Positions 53,021 to 61,968 are shown, numbered from the stretch's first letter. The stretch is DNA of 64,000 nt from Halorussus aquaticus (GCF_024218795.1 NZ_CP100400.1:1488001-1552000), one strand, 5' to 3'. A program made the numbers and translations. Notes: a model not told the origin generated them from the letters alone.

Positions 53021-53241
53021 GCGTTCGCTCGGTCCCGAACGCCGGTCGGTCGGCGCGACTTCTTTGCGGGACTAAACGGCGCTACGAACCGGTAGCGCGT
53101 CCGCTACAGCTGTTCGGATCGCCCGCGCGATGCACGGCGCTCTGCGGACGACGGACACCGTACTTTCCGAATGCTACGGCTCGCCGAGGCAGTTACCGCC
53201 GAATGACAAATTCTAAGTAATTTCCCAATTCTGTCACTGGT

Positions 53242-54012
53242 ATGGAGTTATCGGAGAACGAACTAAGCGACGGAGCAGCAGCCGACCCAGAGTCCTCGAA
53301 GGGGACGCGATGGATACGGGGACTGGTAGCCGTGGGCCTGACGGTCGTCGCCGTCGTGGTGAACGGCGTCTTCACGTTGCCCGCGCTCCTCGGGTTGACC
53401 GGTATCGAGCGGACCGTCGCGGCGACGGTTCTCGGTGAACTGGCGTTCGTCGTCGTCGGCGCAGGATTTCTGAAACTGAGTGGGCGGGGACTGGACTTTC
53501 TCGACCTCTCCATTCCCGATACCCGAACGCTCGCGAAGTACGTACTCGGTGCGACCGTGGCGTTGTTCGCGCTACGGTCGGCTATCGTCGGGGTGGCGTC
53601 GCTGGCCGGCGTCCCCCTCGCTCCCCCGAGCATCCTGCAGACGTCGGTCGATACGCAGTTACTCCTGTTGGCGATGGTTCCGCTCTCCGTCCTCGTAATC
53701 GGCCCTTCCGAGGAGTTGCTGTTCCGCGGAGTCATCCAGCGATATCTCGCCGGGGCGTTCTCGGTCCGCAGCGCCGTCGTCGGTGCGGGAGTTCTCTTCG
53801 CGTCGATACACCTCCCGACGCTGGTGGTCGTGCCGTCCGCGCTCGGTATCGCGGTCACCCTCCTCGTCATCCTCCTCGTCGGTCTCGCCTTCGGCTGTCT
53901 GTACGCGTCTACCGGTTCGCTCCCGGTCGCGATGGCCGTTCACGGCCTCTATAACGCGTCTATCTTCGCGTCGGCGTACCTTCTGCTCGAGTTCGACGTC
54001 ATCGCCGCGTGA
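53242..54012 (+). CDS. CPBP family intramembrane metalloprotease
   Basis: A 256-residue protein with about eight membrane segments after a 25-residue acidic N-terminus. ABI/CPBP motif 1, PSEELLFRGVIQ (E157-E158-x3-R), motif 2 ASIHLPT with His, and motif 3 AMAVHGLYNASIF are all present, so it is probably active. In bacteria such proteases act in protein processing or peptide maturation; the target is unknown. It stands alone, with an AT-rich upstream region. Confidence 0.9.
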   Translation: MELSENELSDGAAADPESSKGTRWIRGLVAVGLTVVAVVVNGVFTLPALLGLTGIERTVAATVLGELAFVVVGAGFLKLSGRGLDFLDLSIPDTRTLAKYVLGATVALFALRSAIVGVASLAGVPLAPPSILQTSVDTQLLLLAMVPLSVLVIGPSEELLFRGVIQRYLAGAFSVRSAVVGAGVLFASIHLPTLVVVPSALGIAVTLLVILLVGLAFGCLYASTGSLPVAMAVHGLYNASIFASAYLLLEFDVIAA

Positions 54013-54100
54013 GTTTCGTGGTAGTGTGATACGACCGGGACGAGTTCTCTCGAAGAGGACCGACGTGTGCGGCGAACTTGCGAACACACTCGTCGGTCCG

Positions 54101-54442
54101 CTATCCGAAGACGAACGTCAGGAGCCACAGGCTCGCCATCCCGGCGAGGAGGGTCGCCAGCACGTCCTCGGTTCGCCACGCCACCAGCGCCGCGAGCGCG
54201 CCCGCCAGCAGTCGCGGATTCCCGGCCGAGAGCGCGACGCTTCCGTCTACGACGACCAACTGGGGAACCACCAGCGCCGAGAGGACCGCCGCCGGGACGA
54301 ACCGGAGTGCTCGCTCGACGCCCTCGGGCACGTCGTCGAGGAGACCGAACAGTCCGATGAACGAGAATCGAATGAGGAACGTCCCGACGCCCGCCGCGAG
54401 GATGACCAGCCACAGCGTCGCCGACCCGTAGTCGGTCGCCAT
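54101..54442 (-). CDS. azlD: AzlD family branched-chain amino acid exporter subunit
   Basis: A 113-residue protein with four membrane segments (ILAAGVGTFLIRFSFIGLFG...VPAAVLSALVVPQLV...). AzlD pairs with AzlC to export branched-chain amino acids. Its ATG immediately follows the azlC stop (TAGATG), giving a two-gene operon. Confidence 0.88.
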   Translation of the reverse strand: MATDYGSATLWLVILAAGVGTFLIRFSFIGLFGLLDDVPEGVERALRFVPAAVLSALVVPQLVVVDGSVALSAGNPRLLAGALAALVAWRTEDVLATLLAGMASLWLLTFVFG

Positions 54443-55123
54443 CTACGCCACCTCCTCGGCCAGTAGTCCGGCCGCGATGCCGACGACGGCGGCGGTTATC
54501 AGTCCCAGATTGAACGGCAGTCCGTTGGCGGCGACCCCGACCGCTCCGCCGACGAGCGCGGCGACACCGGTCGCTCGGTCGGTGACCGCGGGGACCAGTA
54601 CTGCGAGGAACACCAGCGGGACCGCGAACTCCAGTCGCCAACTGTCGGGGACGCTCGCGCCGAGGGCGATACCGACGACGGTGGCGAGTTGCCACGTCAC
54701 CCACAGCGCACCGCCGACGCCGAGATAGTACCACCGCCGGGAGACGTCCTCGTCGTTCTCGAACCGTAACAGCGAGACGGCGTAGGCTTGGTCGGTGAGG
54801 AGGTACGCCAGCGCGCCCTTCCACCGGGCCGACTCGCGCTGGAAGTACGGCGCGATGGAGGCGCTGTACATCATCATCCGGAGGTTGATGACGAGGACGG
54901 TGAACACGACCACGACGGCGGGCGCGTTCCGGCCGACGAGTTCGGCCGCCGCGAGCTGGGAGGCCCCGGCGAAGATGACGACCGACATCGCGACCGCCTC
55001 GACCGCGGGGATGCCCGCGTTGACCGCGGCCACGCCCGCCACCATTCCGAACGGAACGATACCGAGGAGAATCGGGAGGGCGACGCGAACGCCCGAACGG
55101 AAATCTGCACGTGGAGATGGCAC
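54443..55123 (-). CDS. azlC: AzlC family branched-chain amino acid exporter subunit
   Basis: A 226-residue protein. I chose GTG 55123 (VPSPRADFRSGVRVALPILLGIVPFGMVAG); the frame extends upstream, but that extension is Arg/Ala-rich and unlike a coding region. Family features are GIVPFGMVAGVAAVNAGI, SVVIFAGASQLAAAEL, and LVINLRMMMYSASIAPYF. It has about seven membrane segments. It exports Leu/Ile/Val with AzlD. The start is divergent from a methyltransferase gene, so the intergenic gap holds both promoters. Confidence 0.88.
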   Translation of the reverse strand: MPSPRADFRSGVRVALPILLGIVPFGMVAGVAAVNAGIPAVEAVAMSVVIFAGASQLAAAELVGRNAPAVVVVFTVLVINLRMMMYSASIAPYFQRESARWKGALAYLLTDQAYAVSLLRFENDEDVSRRWYYLGVGGALWVTWQLATVVGIALGASVPDSWRLEFAVPLVFLAVLVPAVTDRATGVAALVGGAVGVAANGLPFNLGLITAAVVGIAAGLLAEEVA

Positions 55124-55318
55124 TGTCCGTTCGTAGGCGCACCGAGGGGTATCATCCTTGGTTTTCCGGCGAGACGTTCGGACCGAGCGTCCACCGAGGT
55201 GCAGACCGAATGCCCGGCGAAGCGCGGCCCGTGCGCGCCGGGCGGACCGTCCGGCGACTCGCTCGCCGGAACCGCCCCGCTTTTCACCGACCGCCTCCAA
55301 GCCCGACCAGAATCAGCC

Positions 55319-56119
55319 GTGCGACAGTTCTCCGCCGACTACCTCCGAGACACGCGCCGCGGGATGTGGGACGACCGCGAGGCGCTGGCCGACCTCGAAC
55401 TCGACTCGCGAGAGCGCGTCCTCGACGTGGGATGCGGCACGGGCGAACTCTCCCGCGTCCTCGCCGAGGAGACGTCCGGCGAAGTAATCGGGGCGGACGC
55501 CGACCGCGACCTGCTCGCGGTGGCGCGCGAGCAGGCTGACATCGAGACGGTCGCCAGCGACGCCCTCCGCCTCCCCTTCCCCGACGACTGCTTCGACCTC
55601 GTGGTCTGTCAGGCCCTGCTCATCAACCTGCCCGACCCGGCCGCCGCGGTCCGGGAGTTCCGGCGGGTCTCCTCGGACCTCGTGGCCGCGGTCGAACCGG
55701 ACAACGGCGGCGTGTCGGTCGAGTCCACCGTCGAGTCCGAGGACGGTCTCGCGGCCCGCGCGCGCCGGGCGTACCTCCGCGGCGTCGAGACCGACGTGAC
55801 GCTCGGCGGCAAGGGGACCCGCGGGGCGTTCCGCGAGGCGGGACTGTCGGACGTGACCACCCGCCAGCACTACCACTCCCGGACGGTCGAACCGCCCTAC
55901 GCCGAGCGAGACCTGCGCTCGGCCCGCCGGAAGGCCAGCGGCGAGGGACTGGCCGACGACCGGGCGACCCTGCTCGCGGGCGACCTCTCGGTGGCGGAGT
56001 ACGACGACCTCCGGAGCGACTGGCGCGAGATGGGCCGCGAGGTCGTCGAGCAGATGAGCGCGGGCGAGTACCGCCGCGCCGAGGTCGTCCCTTTCTACGT
56101 GACTGTCGGGTCGGTCTGA
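55319..56119 (+). CDS. Class I SAM-dependent methyltransferase
   Basis: A 266-residue protein with GTG start at 55319 (VRQFSADYLRDTRRGMWDDREAL). Motif I is VLDVGCGTGELSRVLAE, then EVIGADADRDLLAVA, DALRLPFPDDCFDLVVCQALLINLPDP (motifs II-III) and the C-terminal region. It transfers a methyl group from SAM to a small molecule; the substrate is not evident. A frame continues far upstream without protein-like residues. Confidence 0.87.
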   Translation: MRQFSADYLRDTRRGMWDDREALADLELDSRERVLDVGCGTGELSRVLAEETSGEVIGADADRDLLAVAREQADIETVASDALRLPFPDDCFDLVVCQALLINLPDPAAAVREFRRVSSDLVAAVEPDNGGVSVESTVESEDGLAARARRAYLRGVETDVTLGGKGTRGAFREAGLSDVTTRQHYHSRTVEPPYAERDLRSARRKASGEGLADDRATLLAGDLSVAEYDDLRSDWREMGREVVEQMSAGEYRRAEVVPFYVTVGSV

Positions 56120-56405
56120 AGTGGGAGAACAGTCGCCGCCGATAGCGCGTTCGCGTCGACGTGTTAGTGGACACGAGCGAGGATTCGTACGTCGAGGTGG
56201 ACGGCAAAAATCGTCCAGTGGGACGGGCATCTCCGTTCGAGCAACAGCGCCGACTAAAATTCAAGTACAAGAACGGAACGAACCCCGTCCGTGACCTGAA
56301 CCCTGTCGCGCGGGCAGTCGAGGCGGGTGCGCTGTGGACTCCCGTGCGAACTCGAACTCGTCACAGCCTGTTCGCCAATCCGGTTCCGGACCGATTGTGG
56401 AGTGG
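56120..56405. other. Intergenic region with no supported gene
   Basis: 286 bases between two convergent genes. A short open frame through 56161-56454 runs into the antisense of the next gene and has no family features. No hairpin, tRNA or repeat is evident. Confidence 0.5.
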
Positions 56406-57053
56406 CTACACCACGTCGCCCCGGACCGTCGCGCCTTCTTGGCGCTTCCGGTAGGACTCGACCGCCTCGGCGGCCTCGTCGGTCTTCACCTCGTCCATGC
56501 CCAGCATCTCCAGCGCGTCGGGCAGCGTCGGGAAGGGGAGTTCGCTCTCCCGGAGTTTGCGGAGGGCCTCGTCGCTCCGCTGGCCGTCGGCCCAGAGGCA
56601 GACGCCCCGCGGGTCAAGAATCTGCTCGTAGGCCTCCCGCGCGATGGCTCCTTCGAGTCGTTGGGTCACGTTGTCCTCGAAACTGGAGTTGCAGACTTCG
56701 AGGTGGACGGGTTCGTCGTCGGGCAGGAGGTGGGCGGCCAGACACCTCTCGGGCGCGACGTGGCCGCTGTCGTTCGCGCGCAGGAGGTCGGGGTGTCGCT
56801 CGGCCCACTCCGCCCGGACGGTCTTGCCGACGCCTTCGACGCCGTGGGACTTCCGGAACCGCTCGGCGGCGTCGGCGTCGTCGCCGCGCAGGAGGATGTC
56901 CTTAGTGACGTACACGTCGAGTCGCTCGACGGGGTCGAGGCCCAGCGCCACGTCGCCGTAGACCCACAACTCCCGGACCGGAACGGGCATCGTCTCGTTC
57001 TCGACGGTGGCGAGAATCTCCTCGACGCGTTCGATGGCTTCGTCTCGGTTCAT
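56406..57053 (-). CDS. Conserved haloarchaeal protein, DUF7095-like
   Basis: A 215-residue protein. It has MNRDEAIERVEEILATVEN, the strand-rich MPVPVRELWVYGDVALGLDPVERLDVYVTKDILLRG (nucleotidyltransferase-like strand with Gly-Asp), and DPRGVCLWADGQRSDEALRKLRESELPFPTLPDALEMLGMD. Haloarchaea-specific; I recall it as a DUF7095-type protein. Residue patterns such as YGDVALGL...RLDVYVT hint at a minimal nucleotidyltransferase (Gly-Asp... Asp-x-Tyr), which is speculative. Function unknown. Confidence 0.65.
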   Translation of the reverse strand: MNRDEAIERVEEILATVENETMPVPVRELWVYGDVALGLDPVERLDVYVTKDILLRGDDADAAERFRKSHGVEGVGKTVRAEWAERHPDLLRANDSGHVAPERCLAAHLLPDDEPVHLEVCNSSFEDNVTQRLEGAIAREAYEQILDPRGVCLWADGQRSDEALRKLRESELPFPTLPDALEMLGMDEVKTDEAAEAVESYRKRQEGATVRGDVV

Positions 57054-57159
57054 CGGCGCAGTGTTAGAGTTCGGGCGGGTTAACGGTGCTGTGTTGGGCG
57101 TCGATCGGTATCGCGGAGATTCGTAGTCCGAATCTCGTGAAGGGGCAGGAGGTGACGAG

Positions 57160-57307
57160 AAGCTAGCTACTGCTTGAGCCGAGGAGTACAGGGCCACGCC
57201 AACCGCACCGTCACGGCACGGTACTACCGCGCGGCACCGCAACCGCGCCCCGTTCCTCCCCGCTTGCACGGACGCTCGGCCGCAACCGCACTGCGTGCGG
57301 CCGAGCG
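57160..57307 (-). repeat. Dispersed intergenic element, copy C, with a 12-bp hairpin
   Basis: On the minus strand the element runs from a strong hairpin, CGCTCGGCCGCA-N11-TGCGGCCGAGCG (57273-57307), through a GGGGAGG and GCGGTTGCGGTGC stretch also found in copy A, to the core CAGTAGCTAGCTT (57160-57172). The gap between the DUF7095-like and TrmB-like genes is filled mostly by this element. The remaining part (57308-57437) holds nothing recognisable. Confidence 0.5.
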
Positions 57308-57437
57308 CGAGCGCGGCGCGTCCCGTGGTCTGTCGAAATTAGAGAGAAGTGTGTGTCGAACCCCGGGAAGAGAGCGATATCGGGTATCAGATGCCGAAAG
57401 AGAACGCGGGAGCGTGGCGGGACCCGAGCGGCGTCGC

Positions 57438-57833
57438 TCAGTTCTCGGCCGCGACCGGTTGCTGGTCGTACTTGTCGCGGAACTCCTGCACCAACTGGCC
57501 CATCTTGGCGTACCAGTCGTTGAGCATCCGCTGCATGTCGTCGGCCACCTCGTCGGGGTCGGTCGGTCGGTAGACGTGATAGTAGCCGCCCTGCTCGTAG
57601 TTGACCTGTTCCTTCTGGACGAATCCGGACTGGAGGAGTCGCTGGATGGAGCGGTACGCCGTCGAACGCTCGCGGTCCACTTGGTCGGCCATCTCGTCGA
57701 TGGTCAGCGGTTCCTCGCTCTCGACGAGGACCTGGAAGCACTCCCGGTCGAGTTCCTTCAGACCGTGGATGCACTCCAGCAGTCCCTCACACTCCATGTC
57801 GCTCTGAAGATATTCGGCCATCGAGTCTGCCAT
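57438..57833 (-). CDS. TrmB-like helix-turn-helix regulator
   Basis: A 131-residue protein from ATG 57833. GLKELDRECFQVLVESEEPLTIDEMADQVDRERSTAYRSIQRLLQSGFVQKEQVNYEQGGYYHVYRP is a TrmB-type winged helix, followed by a coiled C-terminal helix for dimerisation. The sequence opening (YLQSDMECEGLLECIHGLKELDRECF) is highly conserved among haloarchaea in my recollection. No sugar-binding TrmB domain is present, so the ligand is unknown. It stands alone with a long gap upstream. Confidence 0.85.
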   Translation of the reverse strand: MADSMAEYLQSDMECEGLLECIHGLKELDRECFQVLVESEEPLTIDEMADQVDRERSTAYRSIQRLLQSGFVQKEQVNYEQGGYYHVYRPTDPDEVADDMQRMLNDWYAKMGQLVQEFRDKYDQQPVAAEN

Positions 57834-58210
57834 TCTTAGCGGTCGGTACGGACCAAACACGTAAAAGGATTTGTATAGTGCGCACAACACTGCTCTGCAA
57901 TCGCCCCGTGTCGGCCACTCGCTGCGGCAGCGACGCCCTCTTCGATGGCCAGCAGAAGTGGTCTCGCTCGAACCTCCCCCGCAGATGTAGTAAACTGAAT
58001 ATCGGTATATCAAACGTCCGTGGCGGAGTCCGAACAGGGAATCGCAGCACGCCTCCTACGAATCGACTCTCTGTCGCTCCGTATCCGACGACCGGCCACG
58101 CCTCTCCTTCGTCGTCGAACTGTCCGCTCTCGAACGGACACGGCTATCTCGTTGATTTATGACTACTCTCTTACCTCTACCAAGCGTCGTTCAGTCAGTA
58201 ACCGTACGGC
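57834..58210. other. Long upstream region between TrmB-like and M50 genes
   Basis: About 370 bases between divergent genes. It contains an AT-rich block (AGTAAACTGAATATCGGTATATC at about 57992-58014, shown here in two pieces: AGTAAACTGAATA and TCGGTATATC) and GGATTTGTATAG at about 57869-57880, a promoter candidate for the TrmB-like gene. I see no gene. Confidence 0.4.
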
Positions 58211-58240
58211 GGTGGCGATGTGCCACCAAGCATATTTTGT
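58211..58240 (+). promoter_or_regulatory. Operator-like palindrome and TATA box for the M50-CBS gene
   Basis: GGTGGC-GATGT-GCCACC (6-bp arms) at 58211-58227 is followed by CATATTTTG at 58231-58239. The TATA centre is about 26 bases before ATG 58262, as expected for a leaderless transcript. A regulator bound at the palindrome would sit at the BRE side. Confidence 0.5.
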
Positions 58241-58261
58241 CTCAATTCGTATGCTTCCGTA

Positions 58262-59407
58262 ATGTGGAACTACAGGATTACCTCGGTCTGGGGTATCCCG
58301 ATTCGAATCAACGTCTCGCTGCTGGTGTTCCTGCCGGTCTTGGCGTGGCTCATCGGAAGCGGCGAACAGATCACTATCTACACCGGCATCATCAACGGGT
58401 TCACCCCGTCGCCGCTCGACGCGGCGGACCTCCGAGCCGGGAACACGCCGTGGCTCGTCGGTAGTCTGGCGGCGGTCGGGTTGTTCGTCAGCGTCGCGCT
58501 CCACGAACTCGGACACTCGTGGGCCGCGCGACGGTACGGTATCGGGGTCGATTCGATCACCCTCTGGTTGCTCGGCGGTCTCGCCAACCTCGAGACGATT
58601 CCCCGCGAGTGGCAGAAGGAGTTCTGGATAGCCATCGCCGGACCCGCGGCCAGCGTTCTCGTCGCCGCCGTGGCCTACGGCGTCGTCCTCGTCGTCCCCG
58701 CTTCGCTCCCCGTCGTGACCTTCGTCTTCGGGTGGCTGGTGGTGACGAATCTCGTCCTGACCGTGTTTAACCTCCTGCCGGCGTTCCCGATGGACGGCGG
58801 GCGCGTCCTCCGGGCGCTCCTCGCCCGGTCGCAACCGTACGCGACGGCGACGCGGACCGCCGCGCGCGTGGGTGCCCTGTTCGCGCTCGGCTTCGCCATC
58901 TTGGGAGTCCTCTCGTTCAGTCCGCTCCTCCTGCTCCTCGCGCTGTTCGTGTACGGGGGCGCGACGAGCGAATCGCGACTCGTCGCGCTCGACACGCTGC
59001 TCGACGGCGTCACCGCCGCGGACGTGATGGCGACGGACACGGAGAGAGTCACCGGAGACACCACGATGGCGGACCTCGCGACGCGAATGGTGGAGGAGGG
59101 CCGGACGACCTATCTGGTGACCGGCGACGACGGAACCGTCGCTGGCATCGTCTCGGTAGACGACTTCAAACGCAGTCGCGGGAAGGCGACTTCGGTCGAG
59201 GAAGCGATGGACACGAACGTCCCTCGAATCACCGGTGAAACGTCGCTGTTCGACGTGTACGCGCTGATGAACCGCGACCGGGTGAACGCGGCAATCGTGG
59301 AAGCGGACGGCGATATTCAGGGCGTCATCACTTCGACGGAGATGACGACGGCGTTGCAGATTCGCCGGGAAGCGGGGAGCGTCGCCCCACCGCGGACCGC
59401 CATGTGA
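58262..59407 (+). CDS. Site-2 (M50) intramembrane protease with CBS domains
   Basis: A 381-residue protein from ATG 58262. The membrane part (residues 1-225) contains ALHELGHSWAARRYG with HELGH at 81-85 and NLLPAFPMDGGRVLRALLA, the third-ligand Asp motif of S2P. Residues about 250-375 are two CBS domains (VMATDTERVTGDTTMADLATRMVEEGRTTYLV, then VEEAMDTNVPRITGETSLFDVYALMNRDRVNAAIVE). CBS pairs bind adenine nucleotides and may regulate proteolysis. It probably cleaves membrane-tethered factors; the substrate is unknown. Confidence 0.93.
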   Translation: MWNYRITSVWGIPIRINVSLLVFLPVLAWLIGSGEQITIYTGIINGFTPSPLDAADLRAGNTPWLVGSLAAVGLFVSVALHELGHSWAARRYGIGVDSITLWLLGGLANLETIPREWQKEFWIAIAGPAASVLVAAVAYGVVLVVPASLPVVTFVFGWLVVTNLVLTVFNLLPAFPMDGGRVLRALLARSQPYATATRTAARVGALFALGFAILGVLSFSPLLLLLALFVYGGATSESRLVALDTLLDGVTAADVMATDTERVTGDTTMADLATRMVEEGRTTYLVTGDDGTVAGIVSVDDFKRSRGKATSVEEAMDTNVPRITGETSLFDVYALMNRDRVNAAIVEADGDIQGVITSTEMTTALQIRREAGSVAPPRTAM

Positions 59408-59528
59408 CACCGGTCGTCTGCGGCGATTCCGTTCGGTAGTCGGGGACGCCCCGACGTTCCGAAACACACGCTCTGTCGAAATCAGCCTCCCAGAGTACTT
59501 CTCCACTGAATCTCGCGTCGCGACAGTT

Positions 59529-60413
59529 TCACCGAATCAGCAGGTCGAGCTGGTGGGCGACGTACACCAGTTCCGCGTCCTCGACCTGTTCGCGGCGGCG
59601 CGCGACCCACGCCGACAGTCGCCGGTCGTCGAGTGCCGACTCGGCGCGGACCGCGCTCCCGACCATCTCGACGATGCAGTCGAGGAAGTAGGCCTCGTCG
59701 GCCGGATACGCCTCGCCGCGGGGTCGGACCACCCAGTCCGACCCGCCCGCCGCCAGAACGTCGCCCTCGTCTCCGGCGTCGGCGGCCAGCGAGAGCAGGT
59801 GTCGGCCCGCCCTGCTGTCGCCCGACCGGTCGAGGTGGCGGTGGAACGCGTCCAGCAGACGGGCCTCGAACTCGGCGTCGGCCACGGGTTCGAGAATCGT
59901 CTCGCCGTCGAAGGTGATGGGACAGTAGACCAGACCGCCGGGTGCCAGCGCGTCTCGGAACGCCGCCAGCGCGTCGGCGGGGTCGACGAGGTCCGCGAAG
60001 GCCTGAGCGACCACGAGGTCCCACATCGCGTCGGTCTCCGCGAGGAACTCGAAGGCGTCGGCCGCTCGGAACTCGACTTCGACGCGCCGTCTGCCCCGAG
60101 AGAGGACGAACCGGTCGCCCGCGCGCCGGACCGCGTAGCCGAGGGCGGCGGCGCGCGGCGGCAGGCGCTCGCGGGCGGCCGCGACGTTCCGCTCGTCGAT
60201 GTCGAGCGCGGTGTAAGTCACCCGGTCGGGGAGCCACCGCCGGTCGAGGAGTCGGAGTGCGGCCGAACCGACGCCAGCGCCGACTTCGAGGACGTTCAGG
60301 GGGTCGGTCCGTCGCCGCTCCGCGAGTTCCTCGCCGAGTCGTTGCTCGACGCGGCGGTTCAGCGCTCGCTCGTCCACGGTCCGCTTGGCCGAGAGGTAGC
60401 GCTGGAAGTTCAC
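59529..60413 (-). CDS. SAM-dependent methyltransferase in the PTPS/glycosyltransferase cluster
   Basis: A 294-residue protein with GTG start at 60413, overlapping the glycosyltransferase stop (GTGA). N-terminal FQRYLSAKRTVDERALNRRVEQRL precedes SAM motif I NVLEVGAGVGSAALRLLDRRWLP, YTALDIDERNVAAARERL, DAFEFL and WDLVVAQAFADLVDPADALAAFRDALAPGGLVYCP. It methylates an unknown substrate, likely the product of the cluster. Co-translation with GT4 strongly suggests they act on the same molecule. Confidence 0.87.
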   Translation of the reverse strand: MNFQRYLSAKRTVDERALNRRVEQRLGEELAERRRTDPLNVLEVGAGVGSAALRLLDRRWLPDRVTYTALDIDERNVAAARERLPPRAAALGYAVRRAGDRFVLSRGRRRVEVEFRAADAFEFLAETDAMWDLVVAQAFADLVDPADALAAFRDALAPGGLVYCPITFDGETILEPVADAEFEARLLDAFHRHLDRSGDSRAGRHLLSLAADAGDEGDVLAAGGSDWVVRPRGEAYPADEAYFLDCIVEMVGSAVRAESALDDRRLSAWVARRREQVEDAELVYVAHQLDLLIR

Positions 60414-61507
60414 GGTTCGGCCTCCTGCCGGTGACTCTCGTGGAGTCTCCCCGACTCGTCCGCGACCGACTGGAGGAAGCGCCGGGCGGTCGCCATGGAC
60501 TCGCTCCACCCCGGGTGGCGCTCGAATCGGCGTCTGGCGGCCAGACTCATCTCGCGGAGGCGGTCGCGGTCGCTCAGCAGAGTCTCGACCGCTCGGGCGA
60601 CCGCATCGGCGTCGCCCGGCGGGACGAGGAACCCGTCGTCGCCGTGAGTGACGAGTTCCGTCGCGCCGCCCGCGGTCGTGGCGAGCGCCGGGAGTCCGAA
60701 CCCCATGCCTTCCAGATAGACGATGCCGTACCCCTCGAACCGCGAGGGGACCGCGAGCAGGTGGCTCTCGGCGAGTCGGTCGGCGAGCGCGGCGTCCGAG
60801 AGTCGCCCCTCGAACCGGACCCCGTCGGCGATTCCGAGCGTCTCGGCGAGTTCGCGGGCGTCGTCCGCGTACCCCGGGTCGGCGGCGTCGCTCCCGACGA
60901 CCGAGAGGTGCCAGTCGCCCGCGACGCGGGCGAGTCCGCGGAGCAGAACCCGGAGACCCTTCCGCGGGACGAGGGTGCCGACGAAGGCGATTCGGAAGGG
61001 GTCGCGGTCGGCCCGGGTGACGATGCTCCGGGTGTCCACGTCGGGGTCGAATCGGTCTCCGGCGGGCCGGGCGACCACCGAGGGACGGGGACCGGCGAGT
61101 CGCTCGGCGTCGCGCCGCGTCGCGTCGCTGGCGTAGACTGCCGCGTCGGCGGTCCGGAGGTAGCGCCGCTCGACCGCGCGATAGAGTCGCTCGCGCCACG
61201 CGGGCCACCGCTCGCTGCTCCGGAGGTGGTGGACGACCGCGACTATCGGCGCATCGACGGCCCGGTTGTGGCCGACTAGTGAGGGGTGACAGAGTTCGTC
61301 TTCGACCAGCAGGTCGAACCCCCGGAGTCGAGAGCGGATTCGGGGGTCGAGGTTGTCGGCGAGCGCCCGGGGGTAATCGCGCCACGGGAGCGAGACGACC
61401 GAGACCCGGTGGCCCGCGTCACGGAGCGCCGCGGCGAGTTTCCGGTCGTAGAGGAACCCGCCGCTGGTGGTCCCGAGGTCGCCGTAGACCACCAGTCCGA
61501 CGTGCAT
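60410..61507 (-). CDS. GT4 family glycosyltransferase
   Basis: A 365-residue protein of GT-B fold. The N-terminus is MHVGLVVYGDLGTTSGGFLYDRKLAAALRDAGHRV; the C-terminal donor domain has IAFVGTLVPRKGLRVLLRGLARV and the EX7E-like VPSRFEGYGIVYLEGMGFGLPALATTAGGATELV. It transfers a sugar from a nucleotide donor. Two tight junctions, three bases after the PTPS-like gene and a four-base overlap with the methyltransferase gene, place it in one operon. The acceptor is unknown; a pterin is suggested by the neighbour. Confidence 0.9.
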   Translation of the reverse strand: MHVGLVVYGDLGTTSGGFLYDRKLAAALRDAGHRVSVVSLPWRDYPRALADNLDPRIRSRLRGFDLLVEDELCHPSLVGHNRAVDAPIVAVVHHLRSSERWPAWRERLYRAVERRYLRTADAAVYASDATRRDAERLAGPRPSVVARPAGDRFDPDVDTRSIVTRADRDPFRIAFVGTLVPRKGLRVLLRGLARVAGDWHLSVVGSDAADPGYADDARELAETLGIADGVRFEGRLSDAALADRLAESHLLAVPSRFEGYGIVYLEGMGFGLPALATTAGGATELVTHGDDGFLVPPGDADAVARAVETLLSDRDRLREMSLAARRRFERHPGWSESMATARRFLQSVADESGRLHESHRQEAEP

Positions 61508-61510
61508 CGC

Positions 61511-61888
61511 TCAGACCGCTCGCTCGTGGGACGCCCGCGCCACGTCGTCCTCCCGGAGCGTGACGGTCACGGTATCGACCTCGGGCGCGTCGAGGCTCTC
61601 CTCGAATCGACCGCCGAACAGGCGCGCGAAGTGTTCCAGACTCGGGTTCCGCCCCTCGAACTCCGGTAAGTCGTTGAGCGTCGCGTCCCGATAGCGCGCC
61701 ACCGTCGCGTCGAGGCGCTGGGTCACGGCGTCGATGTCTGCGAGGTAGCCGTACTCGTTCAGTCGCTCGCCCGCGAGTTCGACCGTCGCGGTGTAGTGGT
61801 GCGAGTGCAGGTCGCCCTCGGGTCCGGGGTTCGGAACCGTCAGGAAGTGCTGTGCTACGAAGTCACGCTGGACCGTGACGGTGTACAT
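61511..61888 (-). CDS. 6-pyruvoyl-tetrahydropterin synthase homologue without Cys (PTPS-III-like)
   Basis: A 125-residue T-fold protein with the zinc ligands H14 (DFVAQHFL), H28 and H30 (DLHSHHYTATVELAG), Asp-rich GYLADIDAVTQRLDATV, and PSLEHFARLFGGRF, with the conserved Glu (SLE). The usual catalytic Cys four residues before the first His of H-x-H is Glu24 here (PEGDLHSH), and the protein has no Cys at all. In PTPS-III enzymes a Glu at this position is reported to redirect the reaction toward 6-hydroxymethyl-dihydropterin. In this operon it may start a modified or glycosylated pterin. The reaction is inference. Confidence 0.88.
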   Translation of the reverse strand: MYTVTVQRDFVAQHFLTVPNPGPEGDLHSHHYTATVELAGERLNEYGYLADIDAVTQRLDATVARYRDATLNDLPEFEGRNPSLEHFARLFGGRFEESLDAPEVDTVTVTLREDDVARASHERAV

Positions 61889-61968
61889 TCACAGACGGCA
61901 CGACGCCCGTCGGCTTGAAAGTCGGGGGTCGCGGGGTTCGAGGACTCTCGGGGCGTCACCGCCCTCCG

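Noticed and set aside
56161-56454. 97-codon frame after the methyltransferase gene
   Set aside because: Overlaps the antisense of the DUF7095-like gene and lacks any motif or promoter.
57174-57839. 221-codon frame antisense to the TrmB-like gene
   Set aside because: Runs through the dispersed element and the antisense of a well-supported regulator.
59529-61385. 618-codon frame of the methyltransferase extended through the glycosyltransferase gene
   Set aside because: The N-terminal half is the out-of-frame shadow of GT4; the methyltransferase starts at GTG 60413 with a GTGA overlap.
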